Shown here one piece after another: positions 16,258 to 24,349 of a stretch of DNA of 48,143 nucleotides. The stretch lies in NCBI GenBank assembly GCA_948543815.1, contig CAOVHW010000009.1:1-48143 (forward strand), in the 5' to 3' direction. The notes under the pieces are model-generated. The model searched no databases. It was not told where the DNA came from and saw only the letters and a list, made by a program, of their open reading frames with translations. Positions within the stretch are counted from its first letter, which is position 1, and each line of letters opens with the position of its first letter. The position numbers and the translations under genes are program-made. This DNA is from an uncultured Eubacteriales bacterium (GTDB lineage Bacteria; Bacillota; Clostridia; Lachnospirales; CAMVHY01).

Positions 16258-16281
16258 GTTCTTTTTTTGAAAAAAAAGAAC
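16258..16281. terminator. A/T hairpin upstream of gpW
   Basis: GTTCTTTTTTT and AAAAAAAGAAC are nearly perfect inverted arms with a two-base loop. It lies just downstream of the stronger terminator at 16296-16328 and before the gpW ribosome site. It may be an RNA stabiliser or a second pause site. Confidence 0.4.
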
Positions 16282-16295
16282 CCAAAAAACTTTAT

Positions 16296-16328
16296 AAAAA
16301 ACTTTGTGCAACCGCACAAAGTTTTTTG
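16296..16328. terminator. Strong bidirectional terminator between terL and gpW
   Basis: AAAAAACTTTGTGC and GCACAAAGTTTTTT form a perfect 14-bp stem with loop AACC and T-tracts on both strands. It stands 25 bases after the large terminase stop, inside what is otherwise one late operon. Downstream head genes must therefore rely on read-through, antitermination or a separate promoter. Confidence 0.85.
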
Positions 16329-16352
16329 TTAAAGCTTCTTTTAAAAAATATT

Positions 16353-18161
16353 TTAAAGCCAATTATCATTGTTTTTTATCCAATTTTCTTCTTGTGTCTC
16401 AAATTTTTTTTGAGATACTGATTCTGTTTCGCGTAAAAATAAATTTCTTACGCCCAAAACATCTGCTGCTGCCATTGCATAAACTTCTGCATCTAAATAA
16501 TGATTATCAGCATGACTATTTTTTAATACCCATTTCATAACTTCACGACCATTACTATGTTCAATAACTTTATGCTCTGATGTTACTTGATGCGCATAAT
16601 CCAAATCACAATTTTTATAAACCATCCATGAACCTTGTCCATTTTCTTTACGCATCCTTGCAGCTATCATATCTTTATATTTACCTGTATCAATTAACAC
16701 GAGATTCATTCCGTATGCCTTTGATAAAGATTTATTTACCATGCTTAATTTATAATGGCTTAGCATTGTATTTGATGCTCCCTTACATGGTAAAGCCCAT
16801 TGTGAATTCATTGCGCAATAATCATATATTTCATCAGTTTGTGCTCCCGAATCAATTAATACTAAATCTACAAGCATTGAGCCTGAATCAGATCTTTTAT
16901 ACTCTAAATTCATAATTTGTGTAATTTCACTCAGACTAAAAGCTTGTCCATGTGCAATATTTTGACTCGTTAAAAAATTCCCCCACGCACGAATTGTCCA
17001 ATATAAACAATTTTCTTGTACATCTACTCCTGCCGTAAGTAAACGTGTCCACGGTGGTACAATATACATATCAAATTTTGTTTGCCGCTGTAAAATTGTT
17101 TGTGCATCTGTTTTTAATTTTGTATCTTCCCATGGCTCTGCTAACCATGAATTTGTAAAATTATGAAGCATATCTGGATCATCTTTTGATTTCATAAATT
17201 CTTTTGCTATTTGTGAGAACCTTACAAATGGTGAATATAATGTATTTATCCAAAATACTACAGACTTTGAAAATTGTGTATTACGTTTAACAATATGCCA
17301 TTTGCCAAATTTCAGTATTTGAATTTTATTTTGATCAGTGATAATTTCACCACATTCCTGGCAACAATAATGAGCAAATTCTGCACGATCAATCTGAGTT
17401 TTTATTTGCTCCTTAGACGGCCATTTTATTTGTGCAAATTTTAATTCAATTTCTTTTCCACAATGTGGACACGGTACAAAATAATGTTTTTCAATATCAG
17501 CATTCTCTTTTGCCTTCCAAATATGTCCAGTTCGTAATGTTGGTGTTGAACACATATAAATTTTTCGATTGAAAAATGTTTTCGTACGCTCACGCGCTAA
17601 ACTTATTGGATCTGCTTCTTTTCGTGTGGCACTCGGATATTTATCTACTTCATCTAAAAATAAATATCGTATTGGTTTTGACGCAAGACTACTTGGACTG
17701 TTTGAACCTACAAGCGATATGTACATATTGTCAAATTGTAATTCAGTTTTTTGCGAATCTTTTTTGATAAATTTTTTTATCAATTCAGGTGTTGATTTCA
17801 ACATTGGTAATAAACGATTACATGACATATTTTCGGCCAATACATCAGTTGGATATACAATTAATGCGGGTGCAGGATCTTGTGAAATAGCATAGCCTAA
17901 CATGTTTTGCATTGCTTCCGTACCACCAACTTGTGTTGGTTTTACAAATATTATTTCTTCCGTCTCGTAATTACAAAATTCATCCATAATATCTATCAAG
18001 TATGGTGTAATTTCATTTCGCCAATGACCTGGCATTGCAGAAGCTCGTGCATCTAAAATTCGATTTTTTTCTGACCACTGTGATACACTTATTGATTCTG
18101 GCGGCCGTAAATATTCAAGCGCATGTTTTTGATAAGCTGTTACCTTGATTTTTTTTGGCAT
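16353..18161 (-). CDS. Terminase large subunit, GpA family
   Basis: A 602-residue packaging motor and nuclease of the lambda GpA type. The ATPase part has IDIMDEFCNYETEEIIFVKPTQVGGT with a Walker-A-like G-G-T motif, LIVYPTDVLAENM, and Walker B RYLFLDEVDKYP, followed by MCSTPTLRTGHIWK. A zinc-like insertion CPHCGKEIEL...CCQECGEII lies at residues about 235-285. The C-terminal nuclease region contains TAGVDVQENCLYW and a final AEVYAMAAADVLGV. Upstream neighbour is the Nu1-like small subunit. Confidence 0.94.
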   Translation of the reverse strand: MPKKIKVTAYQKHALEYLRPPESISVSQWSEKNRILDARASAMPGHWRNEITPYLIDIMDEFCNYETEEIIFVKPTQVGGTEAMQNMLGYAISQDPAPALIVYPTDVLAENMSCNRLLPMLKSTPELIKKFIKKDSQKTELQFDNMYISLVGSNSPSSLASKPIRYLFLDEVDKYPSATRKEADPISLARERTKTFFNRKIYMCSTPTLRTGHIWKAKENADIEKHYFVPCPHCGKEIELKFAQIKWPSKEQIKTQIDRAEFAHYCCQECGEIITDQNKIQILKFGKWHIVKRNTQFSKSVVFWINTLYSPFVRFSQIAKEFMKSKDDPDMLHNFTNSWLAEPWEDTKLKTDAQTILQRQTKFDMYIVPPWTRLLTAGVDVQENCLYWTIRAWGNFLTSQNIAHGQAFSLSEITQIMNLEYKRSDSGSMLVDLVLIDSGAQTDEIYDYCAMNSQWALPCKGASNTMLSHYKLSMVNKSLSKAYGMNLVLIDTGKYKDMIAARMRKENGQGSWMVYKNCDLDYAHQVTSEHKVIEHSNGREVMKWVLKNSHADNHYLDAEVYAMAAADVLGVRNLFLRETESVSQKKFETQEENWIKNNDNWL

Positions 18162-18165
18162 GAAA

Positions 18166-18675
18166 TTAAAACTTGGAACTTATACAATTAATAACAAACG
18201 AACGTAAAATTTCACTAATTTCATTTGTCATATCTTTTTCTAATCCACGCACTTGTAATGGTTCTATATAACCATTTATTCTACCAATTATCCGATTTGG
18301 TATCGACATCGCAAATTTCTTAAATGCTACAAAAAATTTGCTGTAATCAAGTTGTACTTCTTCAACTGAAATATATTTGCCTGTCGCTATTTCTTTACGT
18401 ATATTTTGTAGTTCACCTTGAATTTCTTTTAATGCAATTTCTGCACGAAGTTTTTGTTCTTTTAATTCCGATTCACGTTCCGTCTTATTGCGCCCATATG
18501 CTTTCTCTGATAAATATTTTATATATCTTTGTATCGTTGACACCAATTCATATTTACGTACTCCGTCTTTATCTCTTTGCGTTTTTATTATTCCGTCTTG
18601 TGTAAGTTGTTGAATCCGTCTGACACTTAATCCGAAAAGTTGTGCAATAACTTCAGTGCGATAACATTCAGACAT
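18166..18675 (-). CDS. Terminase small subunit, Nu1-like
   Basis: A 169-residue Nu1-family small terminase. The N-terminal winged helix CYRTEVIAQLFGLSVRRIQQLTQDGIIKTQRDKDGVRKYELVSTIQRYIKYL is diagnostic. It is followed by a charged coiled coil (residues about 75-110) and a C-terminal region that should bind the large subunit. Its stop is four bases before the large subunit start; its start overlaps the methyltransferase gene by eight bases. Confidence 0.9.
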   Translation of the reverse strand: MSECYRTEVIAQLFGLSVRRIQQLTQDGIIKTQRDKDGVRKYELVSTIQRYIKYLSEKAYGRNKTERESELKEQKLRAEIALKEIQGELQNIRKEIATGKYISVEEVQLDYSKFFVAFKKFAMSIPNRIIGRINGYIEPLQVRGLEKDMTNEISEILRSFVINCISSKF

Positions 18676-19996
18676 TTATTTTTACCGCCTTTTTACCTGT
18701 GAATTCTTCCCATCTATTTTTTATTACATCGCAATATCTTTCATCTAGCTCACATAAATATGCATTACGATTTAATTGTTCTGCTGCAATTAATGTACTT
18801 CCACTACCACCAAACGGATCCAAAATATTTTGGTTTATTTTACTGCTATTTTTTATTAATGTACCTATTAATTCAATTGGTTTCATTGTTGGATGCAAAT
18901 CATTTTTCAACGGTTTATCTGCATACAACACAGTTGTTTTACATTCATGATTAATTTTATTTATGTATTCTATCAAGTCACGCTTACTCATTTTTTCATA
19001 ATCAAATGGTTCCTCAAGTATTATCGTATCTTTAGTTCTATCGGCTATAAAATAATGTGCTTTACCCTCTCTCCATCCATATAAAATTGGCTCGTGTCTG
19101 TAGTGATAATCTTGCCGGCTTATGACAAAATGATTTTTCTCCCATATTAAATTTTGTGATAGCTTCCAACCAACTGTTTTAAATGCTTTTATAAAATTTT
19201 CAACTTCATGTTCACCATAAAAAACATATATTACTGTACCTTCATGAGATACATTATACATCGCTTTAAAAGCTGCATTTATAAATTCATAAAAATCTTG
19301 TGCTTTCATTTTGTCGTTTTTTATTGGTTGTACTTTTTTGAATTTCTTATCTTTCAGATATTTGTTTAAAAATTCATTTTTGCCACCGTAATCTACATTG
19401 TACGGTGGATCTGTGATTATTAAGTCTACTTGACTGCCTGCCATTAATTTTTTTATATCATTTTGATTTGTACTATCACCACACATTAAAAAATGGCGAC
19501 CTAATTGCCATATGTCCCCATATTTCGTTTGAGGCGTTGTAATTTTTTTTAAATTTTCTTCCACGTTATAATCATCATCATTTGCTTGCTCAATACTAAA
19601 TTTGTTTAGCAAATTTTCAAATTCATCATTATTAAAACCTGTTAATGATATATCAAATTCATCAAGCTTTAATTCTAATAACACATCTTTTAATTTTGCT
19701 TCATCCCAATCACCACTAATTTTATTGAGTGCAATATTTAATGCTTTTTCATCTGTTTTATTTAATTCCACAACAACTGTATCTATTTCATCGTAACCAA
19801 GTTCATGCATAACTTTTACACGTTGGTGGCCCCCTATAATCGTTCCGTCTGAATTTATTATTATCGGATCTACATACCCAAATTTTTGTATGCTGCATTT
19901 TATTTTTTGATATTCGGCATCTGATGGCTGTAAATCTTCTCGTGGATTATATTCTGCTGCTTTTAATTCTTTCAACTTTCTTTTCTCAATCCGCAT
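18668..19996 (-). CDS. ParB-domain / DNA methyltransferase fusion
   Basis: A 442-residue two-domain protein. Residues 1 to about 100 are a ParB/sulfiredoxin-like domain (LKAAEYNPRE, KFGYVDPIIIN, IIGGHQRVKVMHELGY). Residues about 150-440 are a class beta DNA methylase with LIITDPPYNVDYGG (DPPY motif) and the SAM motif DPFGGSGSTLIAAEQ, plus LHPTMKPIELIG. It probably methylates adenine or N4-cytosine, shielding phage DNA or marking it for packaging; it precedes terminase in many Bacillota prophages. GGAGG before the ATG at 19996 sets the start. Confidence 0.93.
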   Translation of the reverse strand: MRIEKRKLKELKAAEYNPREDLQPSDAEYQKIKCSIQKFGYVDPIIINSDGTIIGGHQRVKVMHELGYDEIDTVVVELNKTDEKALNIALNKISGDWDEAKLKDVLLELKLDEFDISLTGFNNDEFENLLNKFSIEQANDDDYNVEENLKKITTPQTKYGDIWQLGRHFLMCGDSTNQNDIKKLMAGSQVDLIITDPPYNVDYGGKNEFLNKYLKDKKFKKVQPIKNDKMKAQDFYEFINAAFKAMYNVSHEGTVIYVFYGEHEVENFIKAFKTVGWKLSQNLIWEKNHFVISRQDYHYRHEPILYGWREGKAHYFIADRTKDTIILEEPFDYEKMSKRDLIEYINKINHECKTTVLYADKPLKNDLHPTMKPIELIGTLIKNSSKINQNILDPFGGSGSTLIAAEQLNRNAYLCELDERYCDVIKNRWEEFTGKKAVKINV

Positions 19997-20012
19997 ATCT
20001 AACCTCCAATAC

Positions 20013-20052
20013 AAAAAACATCTTTGGTTTTAATCAACCAAAGATGTTTTTT
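20013..20052. terminator. Bidirectional terminator between Rpn and methyltransferase
   Basis: AAAAAACATCTTTGGTT and AACCAAAGATGTTTTTT form a perfect 17-bp stem with a short loop. It ends the Rpn gene and stands immediately before the late operon, so the Rpn gene looks like a self-contained moron and the late operon needs antitermination or an overlapping promoter. Confidence 0.9.
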
Positions 20053-20073
20053 CCTTATATAACAATAAATTTT

Positions 20074-20265
20074 TTATGCAGTTTTACTTGTTTGAAGCTT
20101 TTCTACTTCATCCAAGGAAAGGCCGGAATATTCCGCAATTTTTTCTAGCGGTAAAACTCCATCGCTTAACATTCTTTTTGCTGTATCTATTGCTCCTTCT
20201 TTAATTCCATCTTCTATGCCTTCTTTCCATGCATCATTTCTCATATCTTCCATAACTCTACACAT
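20074..20265 (-). CDS. Candidate intragenic RpnS-like protein (C-terminal part of Rpn)
   Basis: Inside the Rpn gene, AAGGAGGGG lies nine bases before an in-frame ATG at 20265. It would start MCRVMEDMRNDAWKEG and yield 63 residues of the C-terminal region without the nuclease. In enterobacterial Rpn genes such internally initiated small proteins neutralise the full-length nuclease. The match here is the position and a strong internal ribosome site; translation is inferred. Confidence 0.5.
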   Translation of the reverse strand: MCRVMEDMRNDAWKEGIEDGIKEGAIDTAKRMLSDGVLPLEKIAEYSGLSLDEVEKLQTSKTA

Positions 20266-20901
20266 AATTGCAATCCCCTCCTTATGTTCTTTAAAAAATT
20301 TTACTCGGTTTGCCAATGTTTCGTAGTTCATATCTGACGGATTCGTACAAGAAAAGTCATGCATTAATTTCCCTATTGGAGTTTCATCACGATATGCTCC
20401 ATTTACATACAATATATGTGAGCCATCGCAAAACATCTCGTTAGTTTCAGAAATATATCTTTCTATGTGATATAACGGTTTGCCTTTCCCCATAACATCA
20501 TTTTCTGTGATGAAAATAACATATGTCTCCGGTAGTTTCTCAAAATCTTCGCCTTTCTCCAAAATATTTATATCTAACATACTGCTATTATATCTTGCTC
20601 TTTTTCTCCCTGCTCCTTTATCAGAACGTTGGATTTCAATATTATATTTTCGTCCAAAACTATCTGTCGCTAACACATCTAATCTAACTGAACGCTTTAA
20701 CAAATTTTCTATGAATATTTGCGTACGAACATCTATAATTTTTAAATCTTGCTTATTTAACACAATACGTAATATTAACTCTATACATTCATTATTGTCC
20801 TCAAAACATTTTGTCATAAAATCATCATCAAGTAATCGAAATCCTTTTAAACGTTGTAAATCTTCTTCATGTTTTTGATTTGTTTTTTCCACTGATGACA
20901 A
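20074..20901 (-). CDS. Rpn-family PD-(D/E)XK nuclease
   Basis: A 275-residue Rpn/transposase-like nuclease (PDDEXK family). LLDDDFMTKCFEDNNECIELIL opens the domain; SVRLDVLATDSFGRKYNIEIQR holds the catalytic D...E-x-Q; YVIFITENDVMGKG and HILYVNGAYRD are typical later blocks. The C-terminus GLSLDEVEKLQ closes the usual helical tail. Such proteins are linked to recombination-independent DNA cleavage and antiphage defence. The start is TTG, preceded by GAGGTG and a TGGTATAAT extended -10. It has its own promoter and terminator, hence is moron-like. An internal start is annotated separately. Confidence 0.88.
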   Translation of the reverse strand: MSSVEKTNQKHEEDLQRLKGFRLLDDDFMTKCFEDNNECIELILRIVLNKQDLKIIDVRTQIFIENLLKRSVRLDVLATDSFGRKYNIEIQRSDKGAGRKRARYNSSMLDINILEKGEDFEKLPETYVIFITENDVMGKGKPLYHIERYISETNEMFCDGSHILYVNGAYRDETPIGKLMHDFSCTNPSDMNYETLANRVKFFKEHKEGIAIMCRVMEDMRNDAWKEGIEDGIKEGAIDTAKRMLSDGVLPLEKIAEYSGLSLDEVEKLQTSKTA

Positions 20902-21128
20902 AATATTTCACCTCATATGAGATTATTATACCACATTTTTCACTTTTTTTACTCAAGTTTACATATTGCGTAACGAAATAGATAAATATTTTTCACATTT
21001 TGAAAAGTAAAAAACGCCAGTTCGTGGCCCCGCCTTTTATTAATCGCTCAGTAGTACCTTTTTACCTCAACAACTTTTTTTATCAATAGTATTGTAGCAC
21101 ATATTTAAGTGCCCTTTTATGCCCATTT
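20902..21128. other. Gap between late regulator and Rpn: Rpn promoter and weak hairpin
   Basis: On the minus strand TGGTATAAT (around 20930) is an extended -10 for the Rpn gene. A GCCA...TGGC hairpin followed by six T (around 21012-21032, minus strand) may end the early operon. Plus-strand CCCGCCTTTTA...CAGTAGTA near 21030-21055 resembles the antisense RNA at 47190-47220, suggesting a decayed copy. No gene is convincing. Confidence 0.4.
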
Positions 21129-21527
21129 TTATCTTTTGGATTTTAATTTTTTAATCGCTTTTGATTCAAGTTTATAACATGTTCTGATATGGTAATTTGT
21201 TTCTTTTGCAATCTCACTCCATGTCATATTTTTTAAATAACGATAATAAATCACTTTGTATTGAGGTTCTGGAAGTTCTCTTATCTTTTCTATCGCTTTA
21301 TTTATTTTTGTTTCAGCTACAAAAACAAGTTTAATATACTTGTCTTTTAGCATTAATAATTTTATTATTTGCTCACTTTTTTTATCTCGCATATCATGTG
21401 ATTTTGGCATATCACTATATTTTACCGCAGAATATTCAATTGCCGTTTCAAGTTCTTTTATTTTCTCTGCCAAAATTTTTGATTCAAACTTTAACTTTTT
21501 TATTTTATCAAACTCAAACATGTTCAT
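21129..21527 (-). CDS. Sigma-70 region 4-like late regulator (ArpU/RinA-type)
   Basis: A 132-residue protein: an N-terminal coiled coil (KIKKLKFESKILAEKIKELETAIEY) and a C-terminal sigma-like helix-turn-helix (PQYKVIYYRYLKNMTWSEIAKETNYHIRTCYKLESKAIKKL). This arrangement is typical of phage late transcription activators of the ArpU type. It ends the early operon, just before the late genes, the normal position for an activator of the late promoter. Confidence 0.78.
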   Translation of the reverse strand: MNMFEFDKIKKLKFESKILAEKIKELETAIEYSAVKYSDMPKSHDMRDKKSEQIIKLLMLKDKYIKLVFVAETKINKAIEKIRELPEPQYKVIYYRYLKNMTWSEIAKETNYHIRTCYKLESKAIKKLKSKR

Positions 21528-21574
21528 TTTTATGATTCAACTCCTATGGTATTATATCCATTTCATATTTTGTT

Positions 21575-22105
21575 TTAAGACTGAGTTAAAAACGATAACT
21601 TGCAACTATTTGTCTCGCAACCGATTTGCAAATACTTTGGTATTTGCTTTTTTTCTTTTGCCTGTTCAATCAGCGATTCAAATATTTTTAAAAAATGTGC
21701 ACGGTTAAGTTCTGGATTCTCACTTTTACAAAGCTCAGCAAATCCACCCATTTGCTTTATTACTTCTTGAGTTATTGGCGATAAAGATTTTATTCCATCT
21801 GCCGCTTTGTAATAGCCATAATTTCTCATAGCTGTTATTGTTTCCTGCCATGCTTGTCCACCTGTTAAATTTTTATCACTGTTCGATATAACTTCCAAAA
21901 TTTCTGCAATACTTGGTGGAAAATCTTTTTTTGTTGCTATTAAATTCATTATTGCTAATCCAACACTTTTACTATCAATATCTGCAAACATAATCTCCCA
22001 AAGATCAATCATATCTTTTGCTTCTGACTCAGTTAAATCTTTATAAAAATTTCTGTACGCACTTTTAAATTTCCTTAAAATATTTATCGTTTCATCTCTT
22101 GTCAT
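21575..22105 (-). CDS. Helicase loader/inhibitor G39P-like protein
   Basis: A 176-residue protein. The N-terminal helical domain (ETINILRKFKSAYRNFYKDLTESEAKDMIDLWEIMF...VGLAIMNLIATKKDFPPSIAEIL) matches the SPP1 G39P family, which binds the replicative helicase and loads or holds it. The remaining part (GGQAWQETITAMRNYGYYKA) is common in Bacillota phage homologues. It overlaps the replisome organizer by four bases, so the two probably recruit the host DnaB-type helicase together. Confidence 0.82.
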   Translation of the reverse strand: MTRDETINILRKFKSAYRNFYKDLTESEAKDMIDLWEIMFADIDSKSVGLAIMNLIATKKDFPPSIAEILEVISNSDKNLTGGQAWQETITAMRNYGYYKAADGIKSLSPITQEVIKQMGGFAELCKSENPELNRAHFLKIFESLIEQAKEKKQIPKYLQIGCETNSCKLSFLTQS

Positions 22106-22938
22106 ATAATATGTCCCTCCTTACGTGCTATAAGAGTAAAAACATCTTCCGCTTTACTATTTTCATAACCTAAAGTTTTATAATCGTCTTCCCATCTTTT
22201 TTGATTAAACCATGTAGAACCTTGTGGTATGTATTGATAATCTATATTTTTAAATTTCACATAGCTTATAAAATTCATTAATCCATTTTTAATTTCATCA
22301 TGCTTTACTCCTGATCTTATTGCCTTTTCGTAATTTTTTTTTGCTTGAGCTTTACCTTGTTTTTTTGGATACTGCTCCCATAACTCATTAAATCCATTTT
22401 CAATTTCTCTTTGGCTTTTTTTTATTTGAATATATGTATCTTTTGACGGTATGTTTTTTTCTATTTCTATCTTTAACTCTTTCTCTATCTCTATCTCTGG
22501 TGTAGAAATCATGTAAGATTTCTTACACGATTTCTGCAAGCCAGTTTGTAATGATGTTTTCTCACTCTTAATTTTATTGTAGTAAAGTCTTTGTCTATCT
22601 GCTTCATTTGATGACGTACCAATAAAATTTTGGATATCGCACATATAAATTGCACCATTATCTAAAATTTCAACAAGATTTAATTGCTTAAAAATTTCTA
22701 ATGCCTTTTCAACTGTACCAACTTGATGACGTACAACTTGTGCCAAAACAGTTGGAGTATACGGAATTATTCCTTTAAACATTAAACGGCCATCACTCTT
22801 TAAACTTCTCAAATATAATTTAAGTAAAATATCAGAGTATAAATATCCATCAAGCATACTTTGTAAAATTATCATTTCTTCACTTTCATAAAAATTTTCT
22901 TTAAGTTTCAGGTAATAATATTTTTTGTTATCACTCAT
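22102..22938 (-). CDS. Phage replisome organizer protein
   Basis: A 278-residue replication protein of the Rep-Org-N family. The N-terminus (YYYLKLKENFYESEEMIILQSMLDGYLYSDILLKLYLRSL and KGIIPYTPTVLAQVVRHQVGTVEKALEIFKQLNLVEIL) is a winged helix that binds the phage origin. The C-terminal half contains FNELWEQYPKKQGKAQAKKNYEKAIRSG, a region common in phage replication initiators. With the adjacent G39P-like gene it forms a lytic replication module separate from the plasmid RepA. Confidence 0.88.
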   Translation of the reverse strand: MSDNKKYYYLKLKENFYESEEMIILQSMLDGYLYSDILLKLYLRSLKSDGRLMFKGIIPYTPTVLAQVVRHQVGTVEKALEIFKQLNLVEILDNGAIYMCDIQNFIGTSSNEADRQRLYYNKIKSEKTSLQTGLQKSCKKSYMISTPEIEIEKELKIEIEKNIPSKDTYIQIKKSQREIENGFNELWEQYPKKQGKAQAKKNYEKAIRSGVKHDEIKNGLMNFISYVKFKNIDYQYIPQGSTWFNQKRWEDDYKTLGYENSKAEDVFTLIARKEGHII

Positions 22939-23308
22939 TTATTTCACCATAAATTTTATAAATCGGGATATTAAATCCAAAAGAAAAATTTTTACCAAAA
23001 AAATTTAAATCATTTAAATTTAAATATTTTGCTTGGCATAAGTTATATAAAGCTTTTTTTAGCCGTCCAATTTTTATATTTAAATGTCGTATGACATAAA
23101 ATAAATCCATACGCATTGAATGAGTTATAACGTAAATTATGTCATATTTACTTAGCGCAACATGATATAGATAAAAATAAATAGCTTTTTCGTCAATACT
23201 AATATAAGCATCATTCATAACTTGTTTTAGACACGTATTAATACTTTTATAAAGTTCAGTATCGTGCCAAAATTCATTATCAATTTTGTAAAATTTGCTT
23301 TTTAACAT
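22931..23308 (-). CDS. Unrecognised protein of the early replication operon
   Basis: A 125-residue protein of unknown family. It is basic and helical, with SISTCLKQVM-like early helices and ...IGRLKKALYNLCQAKYLNLNDL that reads like a winged-helix recognition region. It overlaps the replisome organizer by eight bases, so it is in the same operon and may be an accessory DNA-binding protein. The function is not known. Confidence 0.6.
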   Translation of the reverse strand: MLKSKFYKIDNEFWHDTELYKSINTCLKQVMNDAYISIDEKAIYFYLYHVALSKYDIIYVITHSMRMDLFYVIRHLNIKIGRLKKALYNLCQAKYLNLNDLNFFGKNFSFGFNIPIYKIYGEINE

Positions 23309-23318
23309 AAGACATACC

Positions 23319-23879
23319 TCAATTCAATAATTCTATATAGTCTTTACTTTTTTTAATTATTTCCTGTATCCATTGCGGTAATTTCTCCAATTCTTCAAAT
23401 ACATTTGATTTTTCAAATGAAAATAAAATATTATCGTTTATTTTTATTGGCACATTAATTTCTTTTGGTAATTTCATAACTCCAGCAACAGCCGCAAATT
23501 TTTCACTACTTTGCGGTTTTTTGTTATGTATTATTTGCAGCAAACATGGTTTACCAAGTAAACATTCCATGTTGTAGCCTAAAAGTTCATCGATATTAAA
23601 CTGCCGACCTTGCCATGATATTAAGTCACGGCGCAAATTACTTTTTTCATTTAAGCTTGCAGTATAGCTTTTGCTTATTACTCGTGGAATTTCTTTACCG
23701 TCAACATTAACTGTTAATTCGCTTATTTCCCACATTATTCTGATTTTTGATGTCCACTTATTATATTTTTCGTTGTACTGTTTTCCCTCATCAATTATTC
23801 CATAGCATACAGCCGGATAACTTCCTTCAGGTATTAACTCAAATTTTTTTCCATTTAGCTCTTTTATCGTTAAACTCAC
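23319..23879 (-). CDS. Phage ssDNA-binding-like protein (OB-fold, DUF669-like)
   Basis: About 186 residues. LIPEGSYPAVCYGIIDEGKQYN then WTSKIRIMWEISEL and SKSYTASLNEKSNLRRDLISWQGRQFNIDELLGYNMECLLGKPCLLQIIHNKK follow a widespread phage family that accompanies replisome organizers and is regarded as an OB-fold single-stranded-DNA-binding protein. GTG at 23879 has AAAGGA eight bases upstream and is preferred over the ATG at 23888. It is the first gene of the minus-strand early operon. Confidence 0.65.
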   Translation of the reverse strand: MSLTIKELNGKKFELIPEGSYPAVCYGIIDEGKQYNEKYNKWTSKIRIMWEISELTVNVDGKEIPRVISKSYTASLNEKSNLRRDLISWQGRQFNIDELLGYNMECLLGKPCLLQIIHNKKPQSSEKFAAVAGVMKLPKEINVPIKINDNILFSFEKSNVFEELEKLPQWIQEIIKKSKDYIELLN

Positions 23880-23917
23880 TTTTATCATCCTTTATTAATT
23901 TTTGTAAATAATATTTT

Positions 23918-23930
23918 ACTGATCAGTCAA
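23918..23930 (-). promoter_or_regulatory. Early-operon -35 box overlapping palindromic operator
   Basis: TTGACT on the minus strand (plus 23925-23930) overlaps ACTGATCAGT, a perfect palindrome (23918-23927), about 40 bases before the early operon start. The -10 box is weak. This looks like a repressor-controlled early promoter. Confidence 0.5.
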
Positions 23931-23981
23931 TATCATTTTAATCTTTTATTTGCAAATGTCAAGTAATTGTTGTTATTATTG

Positions 23982-24004
23982 TTTTTTTTTTTTTTTTTTT
24001 TTTT
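23982..24004 (+). repeat. T23 homopolymer
   Basis: A run of 23 T in the divergent region between the early operon and parA, followed by a second run of T near 24017. Length is liable to sequencing or assembly error and to slippage. Confidence 0.9.
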
Positions 24005-24038
24005 GCAAATTAAATGTTTTTTTTTTTAAAAATAAAAA

Positions 24039-24064
24039 ATCCATAGACTTTTTCGACTATGGAT
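24039..24064 (-). terminator. Hairpin upstream of the centromere-like repeats
   Basis: ATCCATAG and CTATGGAT form an 8-bp stem with a 10-base loop, followed on the minus strand by six T. It could stop leftward transcripts from entering the early operon. Confidence 0.55.
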
Positions 24065-24103
24065 AAATGTATAAAAAAGATTTTATTTCATAATTAAGTA
24101 AAA

Positions 24104-24310
24104 ATAACCATTGTAATTATTATATGCATGATAAACTTTATATATATAATGACTATAATATTCATGATGACCATTATAATTATTTTTTTGTATAAGCTGT
24201 GCAAAATCTAATATCCATAAATTGTTATGTCTATTTAATATATTATGTCCACTATAACCAATATAATAATTATGATTATATGGACCACAATAATTATAAT
24301 GTATGTATCG
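24104..24310. repeat. Centromere-like (parS) repeats upstream of parA
   Basis: Several near-copies of ACCATTATAATTAT occur here: AACCATTGTAATTAT (24106), TGACCATTATAATTAT (24168-24183), GTCCACTATAACCAATATAATAATTATGATT (around 24247) and GGACCACAATAATTATAAT (around 24282). Repeats just upstream of a ParA gene with a ribbon-helix-helix partner are the usual site for partition-complex assembly and autorepression. A further exact copy lies inside the partner gene. Confidence 0.6.
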
Positions 24311-24349
24311 TAAAAAAATTTTATTAATTATTTTTTGAGGAGGAGTAAT

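Noticed and set aside
21100..21128. Short minus-strand frame beginning MGIKGHLNMCYN near 21126
   Set aside because: Nineteen codons with no ribosome site and no membrane character.
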